Part shown: positions 51,486-61,239 of the stretch, piece by piece
Layout of the letters: each line of letters starts with the position of its first letter
How positions within the stretch are numbered: position 1 is the first letter of the stretch
Assembly: GCA_002007745.1 (NCBI GenBank)
Contig: CP019882.1
Coordinates: forward strand, 2,914,001-2,978,000
DNA length: 64,000 nucleotides
Reading direction: 5' to 3'
DNA from: Mycolicibacterium litorale
Lineage (GTDB): Bacteria; Actinomycetota; Actinomycetes; Mycobacteriales; Mycobacteriaceae
Notes under the pieces: model-generated
Told to the model about the DNA's origin: nothing
The model's input: only the letters and a program-made list of their open reading frames with translations
Databases searched by the model: none
Position numbers and translations under genes: made by a program

Positions 51486-52858
51486 ATGCTTGCGATTGAG
51501 GTGGGTGAGGCGTTGGGCGCGATCGATGCCGCGCTGGCTGCCTTGGGCAAGCTGGATCTGACCGGGTTGACCGGTGGGGATCTGTTGGAGCTGGCTGCTC
51601 GGTGTGAGCGGGCCGCCCGCCATCATGATGTGATCCGCCACGACCTCAGTTATGAGCTGCACCAGCGTGATGTCAGCGAGCTTGGAGGGGCGGGGCATAA
51701 GGTGCTGGCCGACTGGTTGCGGATCACCCCGGCCGAGGCCCGCCGCCGCGCCCGGGTCAGCGACCCGCTGACCGCGCACACCACCGTGACCGGTCAACCC
51801 CTGGCCCCGGTCCAGCCGGCCACCGCGGTGGCCTGGCGCGACGGTCGTCTGGACCGCGAACACCTGCGGGTGATCGGCCGGTTCCTGACCGAGCTGCCCC
51901 TGGAGATCACCCCAGAGATTCGCGCCGAGGCCGAAGCGTTCCTGGCCGAACACGCCGTGTTGTTGCGGCCCGATCAGTTGCAGCGCCTCGCCGAGCGGCT
52001 GGCGCTGACGATCAACCCCGACGGGGTGTTCACCGATGAGGACCGCAACCGCAAACGCAGCGTGCACGTGGGTCGCCAACACCTCGATGGGATGAGCCAG
52101 GTCCAGGGTTGGATCACCCCGAACTGCGGGCCTACCTCGAGGCGTTGCTGGCCAAATACGCCGCCCCGGGTATGTGCAACCCGGCCGATCAAAGCGCGGT
52201 CACCGACGGGGAGCCCGACCCGGCCCAGGTCCAGGCCGACACCCGCACCGTCGGGCAACGCCAACACGACGCCCTGATGGCCGTCCTGCGGGCGAGCCTG
52301 GGTGATCCGAAACTGGGCCAGCACAACGGGCTACCGGTCACCGTGATCGTCTCCACCACTCTGCAACAGCTGCAGGACAAGACCGGCCACGGGCTCACCG
52401 GCGGCGGCAGCATCCTGCCGATCACCGAGGTGATCCGCCTGGCCCGCCACGCCTACCATTACCTACCGGTGTTCGACCAGGCCACCGGCCAAGCCCTGTG
52501 GCTCGGGCGCGCCAAACGCATCGCCTCGGCCGACCAGCGAATCGTGTTGCACGCCAAAGACCGCGGCTGCACCGCCCCGGGCTGCACCGTGCCCGGCTAC
52601 AACACCCACGTCCACCACGCCACCACCGACTGGTCCGACGGCGGCAACACCAACATCGACGACCTCACCTTCGCCTGCCCCCAACACAACCAACTCGTCG
52701 AAACCGGCGGCTGGAGCACCCGCAAACTCCCCAACGGCGACACCCAATGGATCCCCCCACCCCAACACCACCTACCCGGCACCGGCACCGGCACCGGCAC
52801 CGGCACCAACACCTACCACCACCCCGAGAAATTCCTCACAGACTGGCAGCAGCCGTGA
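51486..52858 (+). pseudogene. 13E12-type HNH endonuclease family protein, frameshifted (probable sequencing error)
   Basis: Member of the 13E12 repeat family (DUF222 plus HNH) that occurs in many copies in mycobacteria. The DUF222 part (LAIEVGEALGAIDAALAAL, VLADWLRITPAEARRRARV) breaks at the CCCC run 52117-52120; one added C gives TPELRAYLEALLAKYA. The second frame ends with an HNH domain: CTAPGCTVPGYNTHVHH, then DWSDGGNTNIDDLTFACPQHN. A GT-dipeptide run from repeats of accggc lies near the end. Restored length is 457 aa. Function unknown, possibly mobile. The gap 51229-51485 before it holds only a short dyad, ACACAG-N6-CTGTGT at 51364-51381. Confidence 0.88.
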
Positions 52859-52863
52859 GCCCG

Positions 52864-54279
52864 CTACCGTACCCCGGCGGCTGCCTCGGCCAGCGCGTCC
52901 GTGGCGGCCTTGCGCCGCATCTCGATCACCCCGCCGATCTGGCGAGCCAGTCGCGGATTGTGCTGCACCACAGTGTTCATCGCATCGCGCTGTATCGCGA
53001 CGATCGTGGTGTCGGTGAGTGCGACCACGCCGGTCAGCATTCGCTGCCGGGTCAGCGACGTGCCACCGATGTAGTCCCCCACGCCCAGCCGCCCCACGGA
53101 CAGTTCGCGACCGTCGTCGGCATAGACGATCAATCCCACCGACCCGGCCGTGATGAACCCGACCGCCTCGGGGACGCTGTTGACCGCCTGGATGATCTCG
53201 CCTTCGGCGTACAACAATTGCCGGCCGCCCTGGGCCATGACCGTGGCGGCCTCCTCGACGAGGCCCAGTGCCGCGGCGATCCGTTGCACCTCGGTGTCCA
53301 CATACGCCTTGGCCGTCTTCGGTTTCGGGCTGGTGCCGTCAAGGTGCAGTCCGGCGCGTTGGGCGGCGTACCAGGCGCGGTGCAGCAACAGCGCCCTCGT
53401 GCGCCCCTCATCGGCCGGTGAGGGCACCGGCACCGACACCTTGTACTTGGCCTCCCCGACGGCCACCACCTTGGCGGGTGACGTCGGCAGCCGCGTGGGC
53501 AGGCCGGTGGCCACCGACAGCAGCGCTGCCGCCACCGCACCCGGCGGGTCTTCGGCGCCGAAGGTGAGTGTCGCGGTCGCCTGATACACCGCACCCTGAG
53601 CCCTGCTGAGGTTGGTGAACGATCCGGTCGCCAGCATGGCATTGGGCACCACCTGGATGCCGTTGCCGGTGTCGATGTGTGCGGCGCGCCAATTCACCTC
53701 GACCACGCGGCCTTTGGCTGCCGCGGTGTCCAGCCAGTCGCCGATCCGGAACGGTTGCTCGAACAACAGCAGCAGACCGGCGATCACCGGGCCGACAGCG
53801 GTCTGCACCGCCAGGCCGATGACGATCGACGTGACACCCACCGCGGCGACCAGTCCGCCGATGTTGGCGCCCCAGACCCAGGACAGCAGCACCGCCACCC
53901 CGATGAGGATCAAGACCAGCCGGCCCAGATCGATGAAGATGCCGGGCAATCGTTCCCGCCAGCTTCCCGTGCGCGCCTCGCCGAACAATGCGGCGTTGGC
54001 CCCCGACAGCAACAGCAACATGATCAGGAAACCGAATACTGTCGCCGCGATCTTCGACCAGGTGGCATCCACGTCGGCGTGCTCGAGCTGGGCGATCAGC
54101 AGATACACCGCACATGCTGGCAGCACCCAGTTACGCAGCAGCGCAACGGGTGTGGCATAGGAGCTGCCGCGCCGGGTCAGGAACCCGTGCAACTCGTTGA
54201 GCAGCAGCAGAGCCAACGGCAGCCCGACTACGATGCCGAGCGCCGGCCAGAACCACGGCTGTGTCGTCAACCCGCTCAT
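52864..54279 (-). CDS. MscS-type channel with cyclic-nucleotide-binding domain (Rv2434c-like)
   Basis: 471-aa membrane protein: helices at about 10-30, 45-65, 75-100 and 115-165, an MscS pore/beta domain (VTSIVIGLAVQTAVGPVIAGL, FRIGDWLDTAAAKGRVVEVNWR, VVPNAMLATGSFTNLSR), and a C-terminal cyclic-nucleotide-binding domain (about 345-460; EGEIIQAVNSVPEAVGFITAGSV, GRLGVGDYIGGTSL). ATG 54279 overlaps the cyclase stop by 4 bases, as in the M. tuberculosis pair Rv2435c-Rv2434c. A channel gated or modulated by cyclic nucleotides is the natural inference. Confidence 0.9.
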   Translation of the reverse strand: MSGLTTQPWFWPALGIVVGLPLALLLLNELHGFLTRRGSSYATPVALLRNWVLPACAVYLLIAQLEHADVDATWSKIAATVFGFLIMLLLLSGANAALFGEARTGSWRERLPGIFIDLGRLVLILIGVAVLLSWVWGANIGGLVAAVGVTSIVIGLAVQTAVGPVIAGLLLLFEQPFRIGDWLDTAAAKGRVVEVNWRAAHIDTGNGIQVVPNAMLATGSFTNLSRAQGAVYQATATLTFGAEDPPGAVAAALLSVATGLPTRLPTSPAKVVAVGEAKYKVSVPVPSPADEGRTRALLLHRAWYAAQRAGLHLDGTSPKPKTAKAYVDTEVQRIAAALGLVEEAATVMAQGGRQLLYAEGEIIQAVNSVPEAVGFITAGSVGLIVYADDGRELSVGRLGVGDYIGGTSLTRQRMLTGVVALTDTTIVAIQRDAMNTVVQHNPRLARQIGGVIEMRRKAATDALAEAAAGVR

Positions 54280-56456
54280 GCCGATTGCCGGCTTCCCACA
54301 TCCAACCGCCATACCGGTTCGCTGCCGTCGGCATTGCTGACCGTACCCGCATCGGAGAACGAGTAGATCCCCACCACGGCTTCATGCACCCGATCGCTGA
54401 CGAACACACCCGGCGCCTTGGTGGCGGCGTGCACCCGGTTGGCCAGGTCCACCGCCTCGCCCCAGAGGGCGTAGATCTTCGAGCGCTGGCCTACCAGGCC
54501 GCTGGTCACCGGTCCGCTGTCGATGCCGGCCCGGATGGCGAGGTGGGCGCCGTGCTGATCGTTGAAGCGCCCAACGATGTCGGTGAGTTCGTTGGCGAAC
54601 GCGATGGTTCGGCTGGCGTGGTCGACCCGCGGGACCACCACACCGCAGGTTGCCAGTAATCCGTTGTCCTGCATGCTGCGCACCCGTTCGACCCCGTGGC
54701 GTTCGGCCGCCTCGTCGAAGGCCTCCACGAGCGAGTTGAGCATCGCGACCGACTCAGCGGTCGGCATGGATCGGGAGTAGTCGTCGAAGCCCAGCAATTG
54801 GGCGTAGATGACCGATACGTCGCGGTAGTGGGTGCTGATGTTCTCCTCACCGTCGCGGTAGCGGCGGGCCACCGGCTCCGGCATCAGCGTGGCGAGCAAC
54901 TCATCGTTCTCGCGGCGCTGGTCCTCGATGAGCTGTTGTTTGGTGTGCAGGCTCGCGCTCATATCGTTGAAAGCCGAGGCCAGCTCTCCGATCTCATCCC
55001 TGGCCGTCACCGGCACCGAGACTCCGAGCTCTCCGCCGGCGACCCGGCGCACCGCGTTGGCCAGGCTCTTGATCGGCCGAATGAGGATGCGACTGAACAG
55101 CAGTGCCAGCAGCGATACCACCAGAACGATCGCCGCTGTCGACAGGGCGATATTGCGAGCGAACGTGTTGACCGGGGCCAGCGCCTCGGACTTGTCGATC
55201 TTGGCCACCAGCACCCAGTCCAGCCCCGGTATCTCCAAGGGGGCATAGGCGACCAGAGCTTCGGGGCCGATGTAGTCACGCGCAGTGGTCACCCCGGTCT
55301 CACCGGTCAGCGCGCGGTTGACGGCCAGCTTGTCCACCGGCTGCAGCAGCACGCTGCCCTTGACGGCGACTTCCCGCTCGGCGATATCCTCCGGGGTGCC
55401 GTCGGCGATGACCTCTTCGGCGTAGTGCTTGGGGTCGGTGAGCAACTCCCGGGACACCGAGCGCATCAGTTTGTCGGGGCCGGCCAGATAGGTTTCGCCG
55501 GATTGCCCGAGGCCGTCCTCGACCCAACGCCCATGCCCGGTCATCACATCGTTGATCTCGTCGAGGGACAGCTGCAATGCCAGCACCCCGGCGATCACCC
55601 CGTCCCGGCCGATGGGCGACAGCACCCACTGGGTGGGCTTGCCGTAGGAGGGGACGTATCGCTCGAAGTCGCTGATGAACGTCTGGTCCACTGACGTGGC
55701 CTGCAGCGCTTCGCGGTAGGCCCCCGCCAGGGCGGTGGTGCTGTATGGACCGGTGGTGATGTTCGCGCCGAGATCGACACCCTTGTATGCGGTGTAGACC
55801 ACGTTGCCCGCCGTATCGAGGATCATCGCGTCCTCGAACTTGAACCGCTGGGTCAGGTCGGCGAAAAACGGTTGATACCGGGCGTTGACCGCCGACCACG
55901 CACTCGGATCGCTCGCCGACACCATCTTCAACGACGCGTCGAAGTCACCGCGTGCCGGCACCGTGTACTCGTACTGCAGATAGGTCGCGGCGTTGGAGGT
56001 CGGCTTGAACAGCGAGGCGTCGACCGGTTGTCCGGTGCGTTCGGCGAGGGTGGGCCCGAACACCGTCGAGTAGTATTTGGCCACCGCCTGTTCAGCGTCC
56101 GGCGGCAGTGGCGTCGTCTGAAGTTCGTTGAATGCCTTGGTGAATTCGTTGACGGCCGCGATCGACTGGGTGCCGTGCGTGACGATGGACGCCGCGTCGG
56201 TGATGTCGGTGTAGAACGAGGTGATCTCGCGAGTCCGGGACTCTCGAAGTTGGGTCAGCCGTTGATATTCGGCGTTGCGCAGCGAGGTCGTGCCGGACAC
56301 GTAGCCGATGGCGCCGGCGATCACCACCGAGATGATGCTGACCGCCAGCAGCATGATCAGCAGCTTGGATTGGAATCCCAGTGATCGGTGCCGGCCTCCG
56401 CGTGACAGTGCACCCGATAGTCGCACCACGTGGTACCCCCGCTCGCCGGCCAGCAT
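54276..56456 (-). CDS. Membrane class III nucleotide cyclase-like protein with Cache and HAMP domains (Rv2435c-like)
   Basis: 726-aa sensor protein. A helix (LLIMLLAVSIISVVIAGAIG, about 32-51) and a second helix (about 432-455) frame a large extracellular Cache-type sensor; a HAMP domain follows (RILIRPIKSLANAVRRVAGG), then a class III cyclase domain from about 545. In the catalytic domain the second metal aspartate (D597, SMQDNGLL) is present, but the first, normally in a DxxGF motif, is glutamine (Q553, YAQLLGF). So the protein may be catalytically weak or inactive. It is translated together with the MscS-cNMP channel gene. Corresponds to Rv2435c. Confidence 0.9.
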   Translation of the reverse strand: MLAGERGYHVVRLSGALSRGGRHRSLGFQSKLLIMLLAVSIISVVIAGAIGYVSGTTSLRNAEYQRLTQLRESRTREITSFYTDITDAASIVTHGTQSIAAVNEFTKAFNELQTTPLPPDAEQAVAKYYSTVFGPTLAERTGQPVDASLFKPTSNAATYLQYEYTVPARGDFDASLKMVSASDPSAWSAVNARYQPFFADLTQRFKFEDAMILDTAGNVVYTAYKGVDLGANITTGPYSTTALAGAYREALQATSVDQTFISDFERYVPSYGKPTQWVLSPIGRDGVIAGVLALQLSLDEINDVMTGHGRWVEDGLGQSGETYLAGPDKLMRSVSRELLTDPKHYAEEVIADGTPEDIAEREVAVKGSVLLQPVDKLAVNRALTGETGVTTARDYIGPEALVAYAPLEIPGLDWVLVAKIDKSEALAPVNTFARNIALSTAAIVLVVSLLALLFSRILIRPIKSLANAVRRVAGGELGVSVPVTARDEIGELASAFNDMSASLHTKQQLIEDQRRENDELLATLMPEPVARRYRDGEENISTHYRDVSVIYAQLLGFDDYSRSMPTAESVAMLNSLVEAFDEAAERHGVERVRSMQDNGLLATCGVVVPRVDHASRTIAFANELTDIVGRFNDQHGAHLAIRAGIDSGPVTSGLVGQRSKIYALWGEAVDLANRVHAATKAPGVFVSDRVHEAVVGIYSFSDAGTVSNADGSEPVWRLDVGSRQSA

Positions 56457-56502
56457 CTCCGCTGATCAGGCAGGATGCTAACGCATCCGGCGGCGTGTGG
56501 CG

Positions 56503-57540
56503 TCAGTTCCGCGACTGCAGTGCCTGCTGGCCGAAGGTGCCGGTCTGCAGCGAACCGTCCGGCAGCACGAGTTCACCGCTGTCCAGCCGGGAACGCAGGT
56601 AGGCGAAGGTCTGTGCGGTTTGGGCGAACAGATGCTCACCGGCGACCAACGGGGCGCGGACCTCGCCGTCGGCGGCGGCGAATTGCGGCAGCGGTTGCAC
56701 CACGGTGTGGTAGTCGACGTTGAAGAACAGCGGGAACGAGTAGCGCTCCTCCTTGACCTTGCGCACCCGATGCGAGGTGGCGACGAAGGCGCCGTTGGTC
56801 CACAACTCCAGCAGGTCACCGACGTTGACGACGAAGGTTCCGGGGATCGGGGGGACGTCGATCCATTCACCGGCGCCGTTGAGCACCTCCAGTCCGGGGG
56901 CGGTCGGCTTGAGCAGGGTGAAGCATTCGTAGTCGGTGTGCGCCCCGATGCCCTGGGTGTCCTGGGCGTCCGGGTTGTAGGGGTAGTAGATCAGCCGCAG
57001 TTGGCTGGGCGTCTTGGTGGCGTGGCGGGTGAAGGTGTCCGGGTCCTCCCCCAGCGCTACGGCGAAGGCCCACAACAGGTCCTGGCCCACGCCCAACACC
57101 GCCTGGTAGTACTCGGTGACGGTCTCGGCGAATCCCGGCAGCGCTGGCCACACGTTGGGGCCGAGCATGGGATTGCCGGCCAGGTGGTCGGGGTCGTCGG
57201 CGGGCAGGTCCAGTGCGGTGTCGAACGCCTCTTTCAGGTCGGGCTTGTCACCGTAGAGGCCCTCTTCACCGACCGGCACATAACCGCGGTGGCACGTCGA
57301 CAAGCCGATGTAGGACTTCATCTTCTCGTCCATCGGCAGGGCGAAGAACTGTTTGGTCGCGCTCAGCAATCGGTCGAACAACTCGTCGCCGACGGTGGTT
57401 CCGGACACGTAGAAGAACCCGACATCGCGGGCGGCCGCGCCGAGTTCAGCCGCGACCCGTTCGCGCTCCGCACGATCAGCCGAACGCAGCCCGCTGATGT
57501 CGATCACCGGCACTGATTGAAATGATGTCGCCCCACTCAC
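56503..57540 (-). CDS. Isopenicillin-N-synthase-family 2-oxoglutarate/Fe(II) oxygenase
   Basis: 345-aa oxygenase of the IPNS/2OG-Fe(II) superfamily. The N-terminal DIOX_N region (SVPVIDISGLRSADRAE, VGFFYVSG) and the jelly-roll core with Fe ligands HxD in GAHTDYECF, distal His in ATSHRVRKV and the 2OG-binding RYSFPLF are all present. GTG 57540 overlaps the stop of the upstream gene (GTGA), so it belongs to the ureide operon. It may hydroxylate or ring-open a purine or ureide; that is inference from context. A longer start at 57576 is possible. Confidence 0.87.
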   Translation of the reverse strand: MSGATSFQSVPVIDISGLRSADRAERERVAAELGAAARDVGFFYVSGTTVGDELFDRLLSATKQFFALPMDEKMKSYIGLSTCHRGYVPVGEEGLYGDKPDLKEAFDTALDLPADDPDHLAGNPMLGPNVWPALPGFAETVTEYYQAVLGVGQDLLWAFAVALGEDPDTFTRHATKTPSQLRLIYYPYNPDAQDTQGIGAHTDYECFTLLKPTAPGLEVLNGAGEWIDVPPIPGTFVVNVGDLLELWTNGAFVATSHRVRKVKEERYSFPLFFNVDYHTVVQPLPQFAAADGEVRAPLVAGEHLFAQTAQTFAYLRSRLDSGELVLPDGSLQTGTFGQQALQSRN

Positions 57541-58123
57541 AGTGTCACGCTTCCTTCGCTTTGCTTGACTTCCCATGTCATGTCGTCGTCGACACACAGC
57601 CGGCCTGCCGTCAACTGCGGACTCAGGACAGCACCGATTCGGTCGGGGCAGGCGGATTGTGTTATCCGCCAACCTGTTGCGTCAACCTCGCCCAGCGATA
57701 CCTCGGCTGCCTCAGCCTGCTGGTAGGCCCAGCCGAATCGGGTTCCGACGCGCAGCAGGATCCCTGTCGCCGGCCCGGCCGAGAGCACCAGGCCCCAGCA
57801 CGGCTGCGTCGGGCCCGGCTCGCGGCGCCAATGCTCGGTGTAGTCGGCGTGCACACCGATTTCGACCAATGTCTCACCCTGCCAGCTCATCTGACCGGCA
57901 TCGGGCAGGCCAGCCGGCTGCATGTCGACGAGTCTGGACCATTCGAAGACGTCGACGCGCTGATCGAGCCGGCCGGCGAATCCCTGCCCGGCCCCCGCAC
58001 GTCGACGAAGGTCGAGATGCCCTGCAGCCACAGCACCGTCGTTCCGGTGTCCCGGGAGCCGTCGGACTCGATCAGCAGGGTGCGCCGCCACAATCCGGCA
58101 CATTCGGCGACCATCGGGGTCAT
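57537..58123 (-). pseudogene. Uncharacterised protein in the ureide operon, frameshifted (probable sequencing error)
   Basis: Two frames make one protein. From ATG 58123 (overlapping the allantoicase stop) the first reads LWRRTLLIESDGSRDTG and VLWLQGISTFVDVRG; it breaks at the C5 run 57992-57996 (G5 on the coding strand), and the second frame continues QGFAGRLDQRVDVFEWSRLVD and WQGETLVEIGVHADYTEHW to SEGSVTL. One added G gives an intact 195-aa protein. It looks like a beta-rich, lipocalin-like fold with many Trp and Asp; a distant similarity to fungal Hri1 proteins is possible but not proven. Overlaps on both sides place it firmly in the operon. Confidence 0.7.
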
Positions 58124-59157
58124 CGCGCCGCCTGCCATCGGGCGCGCAATTGGGCAAGTCCGGCTTCGGTCGGACGGCCCAGTGCGCGGACCCGGGCGAT
58201 GCCGCCGTCCGGATAGGCCTGCACCCGGATCGCGGTCACGGCGGGGGCGTCGACCACGTAGACCTGCCGCGCATCGGCCAGCAGCCGGGTGCGGGGCAAC
58301 ACGATCTCCTCGAATGACAGTGCCCACCAGGGCCTCCCCGGACTTGGCGTGTCCCGCGTGCCGCGCACGCACACCTCGCGGGAGGCGTTGAACACGAAGT
58401 AGGAGGTATCGACCTCGATGCGGTCCAGGTCGGTCGGTGTCAGGAACGAGATCGTCACCGCGTCGTGGGTGTCGGGTCCGATGTCCCGTCGGCGCCTGGC
58501 CTCCCAGCCGGCGCCCATGTTGTGTGGCCGGTCGGCGGTGATCAGTGCCCGGGCGTCGGAATAGAAGGTGTCGCTGCAATGCTCGACGCGGCCACCCTGC
58601 TCGATACCGGACACCTCGACGGTGACCCCCGCCCACAACGCCGGGTCGGGAATGGGGTCGCCGTAGGCCCGAAGCCTGGCCACTCCGCCGTCGGAGGCGA
58701 TCACCAGCTTGAGGTGGGTGTAGCGGCGGTGATCGGCCACCTCGACGGGATTGTGCGCGTCGGCCTTCAGCGCCGTCGGGGCGGCCAGCGGGCGCCACTG
58801 CACCGCCGGGGCGCACGGGTCGTCGCCGGACGCCAGTGCGGCGCCGTACAAGGATGCCGCGGTCGGGTGATTACCGGTGAAGAACCGGGTGTCGACGTCG
58901 ATGCAGCGCAGTCGTCCCGGGACACCGAGCCGAACGATCACCCAGTCCCCGGCCGGGGCGTGCCTGCGGGTCTCCCAGCCGTCGACCACCTCGCCCCGCA
59001 GGTCGAAGGTGCCCGGTACGAACGCCGGCTCGGCCGGCTCGATCAGGCGTTCCTTGAACCCGAACGATTCGTCGCTGGCCGCCACGACGCTGCCGCCGAC
59101 TGCCCGGCAGGCCAGGTCCAGCAGGGTTTCACAGGCCTTTGTCACTGCGGCGGTCAC
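58120..59157 (-). CDS. alc: Allantoicase (EC 3.5.3.4)
   Basis: 345-aa enzyme that hydrolyses allantoate to ureidoglycolate and urea. It is a tandem repeat of a beta-jelly-roll unit: the first repeat contains ASDESFGFKERLIEP and DGWETRRHAPAGDWVIVRLG, the second CSDTFYSDARALI and GWEARRRRDIGPDTHDAVTI, both family signatures. It begins at 59157, overlapping the racemase-like gene, and ends overlapping the next gene. The urea it makes could feed the urease at the other end of the window. Confidence 0.93.
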   Translation of the reverse strand: MTAAVTKACETLLDLACRAVGGSVVAASDESFGFKERLIEPAEPAFVPGTFDLRGEVVDGWETRRHAPAGDWVIVRLGVPGRLRCIDVDTRFFTGNHPTAASLYGAALASGDDPCAPAVQWRPLAAPTALKADAHNPVEVADHRRYTHLKLVIASDGGVARLRAYGDPIPDPALWAGVTVEVSGIEQGGRVEHCSDTFYSDARALITADRPHNMGAGWEARRRRDIGPDTHDAVTISFLTPTDLDRIEVDTSYFVFNASREVCVRGTRDTPSPGRPWWALSFEEIVLPRTRLLADARQVYVVDAPAVTAIRVQAYPDGGIARVRALGRPTEAGLAQLRARWQAAR

Positions 59158-59906
59158 CGGAGCACCCCCAACGCGCGCGACAGTGGCCAGTGGCTGCGCG
59201 GATTGTCGGGACCCGGTGCGTAGGCACCCGCTTTGCTGGTGGACAATCCGAGGCCGACCAGCATCTGGGCCAAACCCACCGCGGCGGCCACCCCGTCGAC
59301 CGCGGGCACCCCGAGCGCACCGGCGATCGCCGCGGTGACACCGGCCATACCGGCGCAGCCCAGGCAGATCACGTCGGCACCGTCGATGCGCACCGCCCGT
59401 TCGGCTTCGGCGACGATCGCCGCCACCGCGCCCTCGGGATCGGCGTCGACTTCCGCGGTGCCCAGTCCGCAGGCCCGCACCGATGCGCAGTGCGCCCCCA
59501 GCCCGGCCAGCAGCAACCGATCTTCGATCGGCGCGATCGAGCGGGCCAGCGTGGTCACCACCGAGAATCGTCTGCCGATGAGATTTGCGACGTGAGCGGC
59601 GGATTCGGCGATGTCGAGCACCGGAACGTCCAGCATCTCCTGCAGCGCGTCCTTGCCATGCTCACCGAAACCGGCCAGCACCACCGCGTCGGCGTCGAAC
59701 TCGCCGGCCGCCAACAGCGTCGACACCACGTCCATCACCCCGACGGCGGACAGGTAGCTTTCCGCCGCCGAATCGATGGCGGCGGCTCCGAACGACGGCT
59801 GTGCGGTGTGGATCTCGGTTCCCGGCGCGGCGGCGGCTCGCGCGGCGGCGTCGATCTCGGCTGTCATCGTCGGCGACGTGTTGGGGTTGAGCACCAAGAT
59901 CTTCAC
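59154..59906 (-). CDS. Asp/Glu/hydantoin racemase superfamily protein with a single catalytic Cys
   Basis: 250-aa protein resembling allantoin/hydantoin racemases (MKILVLNPNTSPTMT start, two-domain Asp/Glu racemase fold). Such racemases use two cysteines; Klebsiella allantoin racemase HpxA uses Cys79 and Cys184. Here Cys184 is present (VICLGCAGMAG) but position 79 is Gly (VVLAGFGEHG). GTG 59906 overlaps the allB stop by 4 bases. Context makes a ureide substrate likely, but a Gly/Cys arrangement is that of arylmalonate decarboxylase, so a decarboxylase or other activity is possible. Confidence 0.82.
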   Translation of the reverse strand: MKILVLNPNTSPTMTAEIDAAARAAAAPGTEIHTAQPSFGAAAIDSAAESYLSAVGVMDVVSTLLAAGEFDADAVVLAGFGEHGKDALQEMLDVPVLDIAESAAHVANLIGRRFSVVTTLARSIAPIEDRLLLAGLGAHCASVRACGLGTAEVDADPEGAVAAIVAEAERAVRIDGADVICLGCAGMAGVTAAIAGALGVPAVDGVAAAVGLAQMLVGLGLSTSKAGAYAPGPDNPRSHWPLSRALGVLR

Positions 59907-61239
59907 GCCGGCACTCCCCTGGCCGCCGACAGCAGTTCGCCGCGACTGTCGGCACCCACCGCCCGGCCCTCACGCCACATCTGCCGCACCACACCGGCAA
60001 GAGTGCTGCCGTCGTATGGGGTGAGCGGATGTCGGTGCAACAACTCGTCGCCATGCACCACCCAGCGGGTGTCGGGGTCGAACACGCAGAAGTCGGCCCG
60101 GTGGCCCGGCGCTATCTCGCCGCGATCGGTCAACCCGGCCAGTTCTGCCGGGGCCTGCGCCATCCACCGGCACACATCGACCAGCCCGAATCCGGCGGCC
60201 CGGGCTTGGGTCCACAACGCGGGCAACGCGATCTGCAACGAGCTGATCCCGCCGAACGCGCGGCCGAAGTCGCCACCGTCGAGATCCTTGAGTTCCGGGG
60301 CGCACGGTGAATGGTCGGATACCACCATGTCAAGGGTGCGGTCGGCCAGTGCGGCCCACAGCCGCTCACGGTTGTCGGCGGCGCGGATGGGTGGGCATGC
60401 GGCGAACACCGTGTCGCCGTGGGCGACGTCCTCGGCCGCGAAGGTCAGGTAGTGCGGGCAGGTTTCGGCGGTCACCGCGAGCCCGGCGCGTTTCGCCTTG
60501 GCGATCAGCGGCAGCACCCGGGCGCTCGACACGTGCACGATGTGGGCCCGTGCCCCGGTGTCGGCGACGGTGTCGAGCACGATGCCCACCGCGTCCTCCT
60601 CGGCGGCATCGGGTCGAGACCGCAGGAAGTCCGCGTAGTCACCACCGGCCGGTTGCGGGCAACCGGCCAGCACGCGAGCGCTTTCGGCGTGCACCAGCAT
60701 CACCGAATCCAGCTCGGCCACAACGCGCATCGCGGTGTGAAACTCCTCAGGGCTCAGCGGCGGGAAGTCCGGATTGCCGGACTCGGACAGGAAACACTTG
60801 AAGCCGAACACGCCGGCATCGGCCAACTCGGGCAACGAGGACAGGTTCGACGGGATGACACCACCCAGAACCCGACGTCGACATGGCACCGGCCGTCGGC
60901 CGCGGAGCGTTTGGCGTCCAGCGCGGCCGCCGTGGTGGTCACCGGGTCGCTGTCCAACGGCATGTCGACGACCGTCGTGATGCCGCCGGCCAGCGCCGCC
61001 GCGGTGGCGGTGGCGAACCCTTCCCAGTCGGTGCCCGGTTCGTCGATGTGCACATGGGTGTCGACCAGCCCGGGCAGCAGCACGACATCGGACCCGACAA
61101 CGGTCTCGTCGACCGTCCCGAACACCGCATCGAAATCGGCGACGGTTCGAATCCTGCCGTCCGCCAGACCGATCGCGGCCGGGCGGATCGCACCGCCGAT
61201 CACCGCGCGGCGTGCGCGGATCACGTGCTGCACGGTCAC
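59903..61239 (-). pseudogene. allB: Allantoinase/dihydropyrimidinase-type amidohydrolase, frameshifted (probable sequencing error)
   Basis: Cyclic amidohydrolase, most like allantoinase, which opens allantoin to allantoate. The first frame (from GTG 61239) has the metal motif LLPGLVDTHVHIDEPGTDW; the second has FGFKCFLSESG (the lysine to be carbamylated), VHAESARVL, HIVHVSSARVL, TAETCPHYLTF and SDHSPCAPELKD, all metal-site elements. They meet at CCC 60864-60866 (GGG on the coding strand); one added G gives FWGGVIPSNLSSLPELA. Restored length is 445 aa. Both ends overlap neighbours by 4 bases. Confidence 0.92.

Noticed and set aside
52780..52815. Short accggc repeats at the end of the HNH gene as a CRISPR or satellite
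   Set aside because: Only about five 6-bp units encoding Gly-Thr in frame; no spacers and no cas genes nearby.
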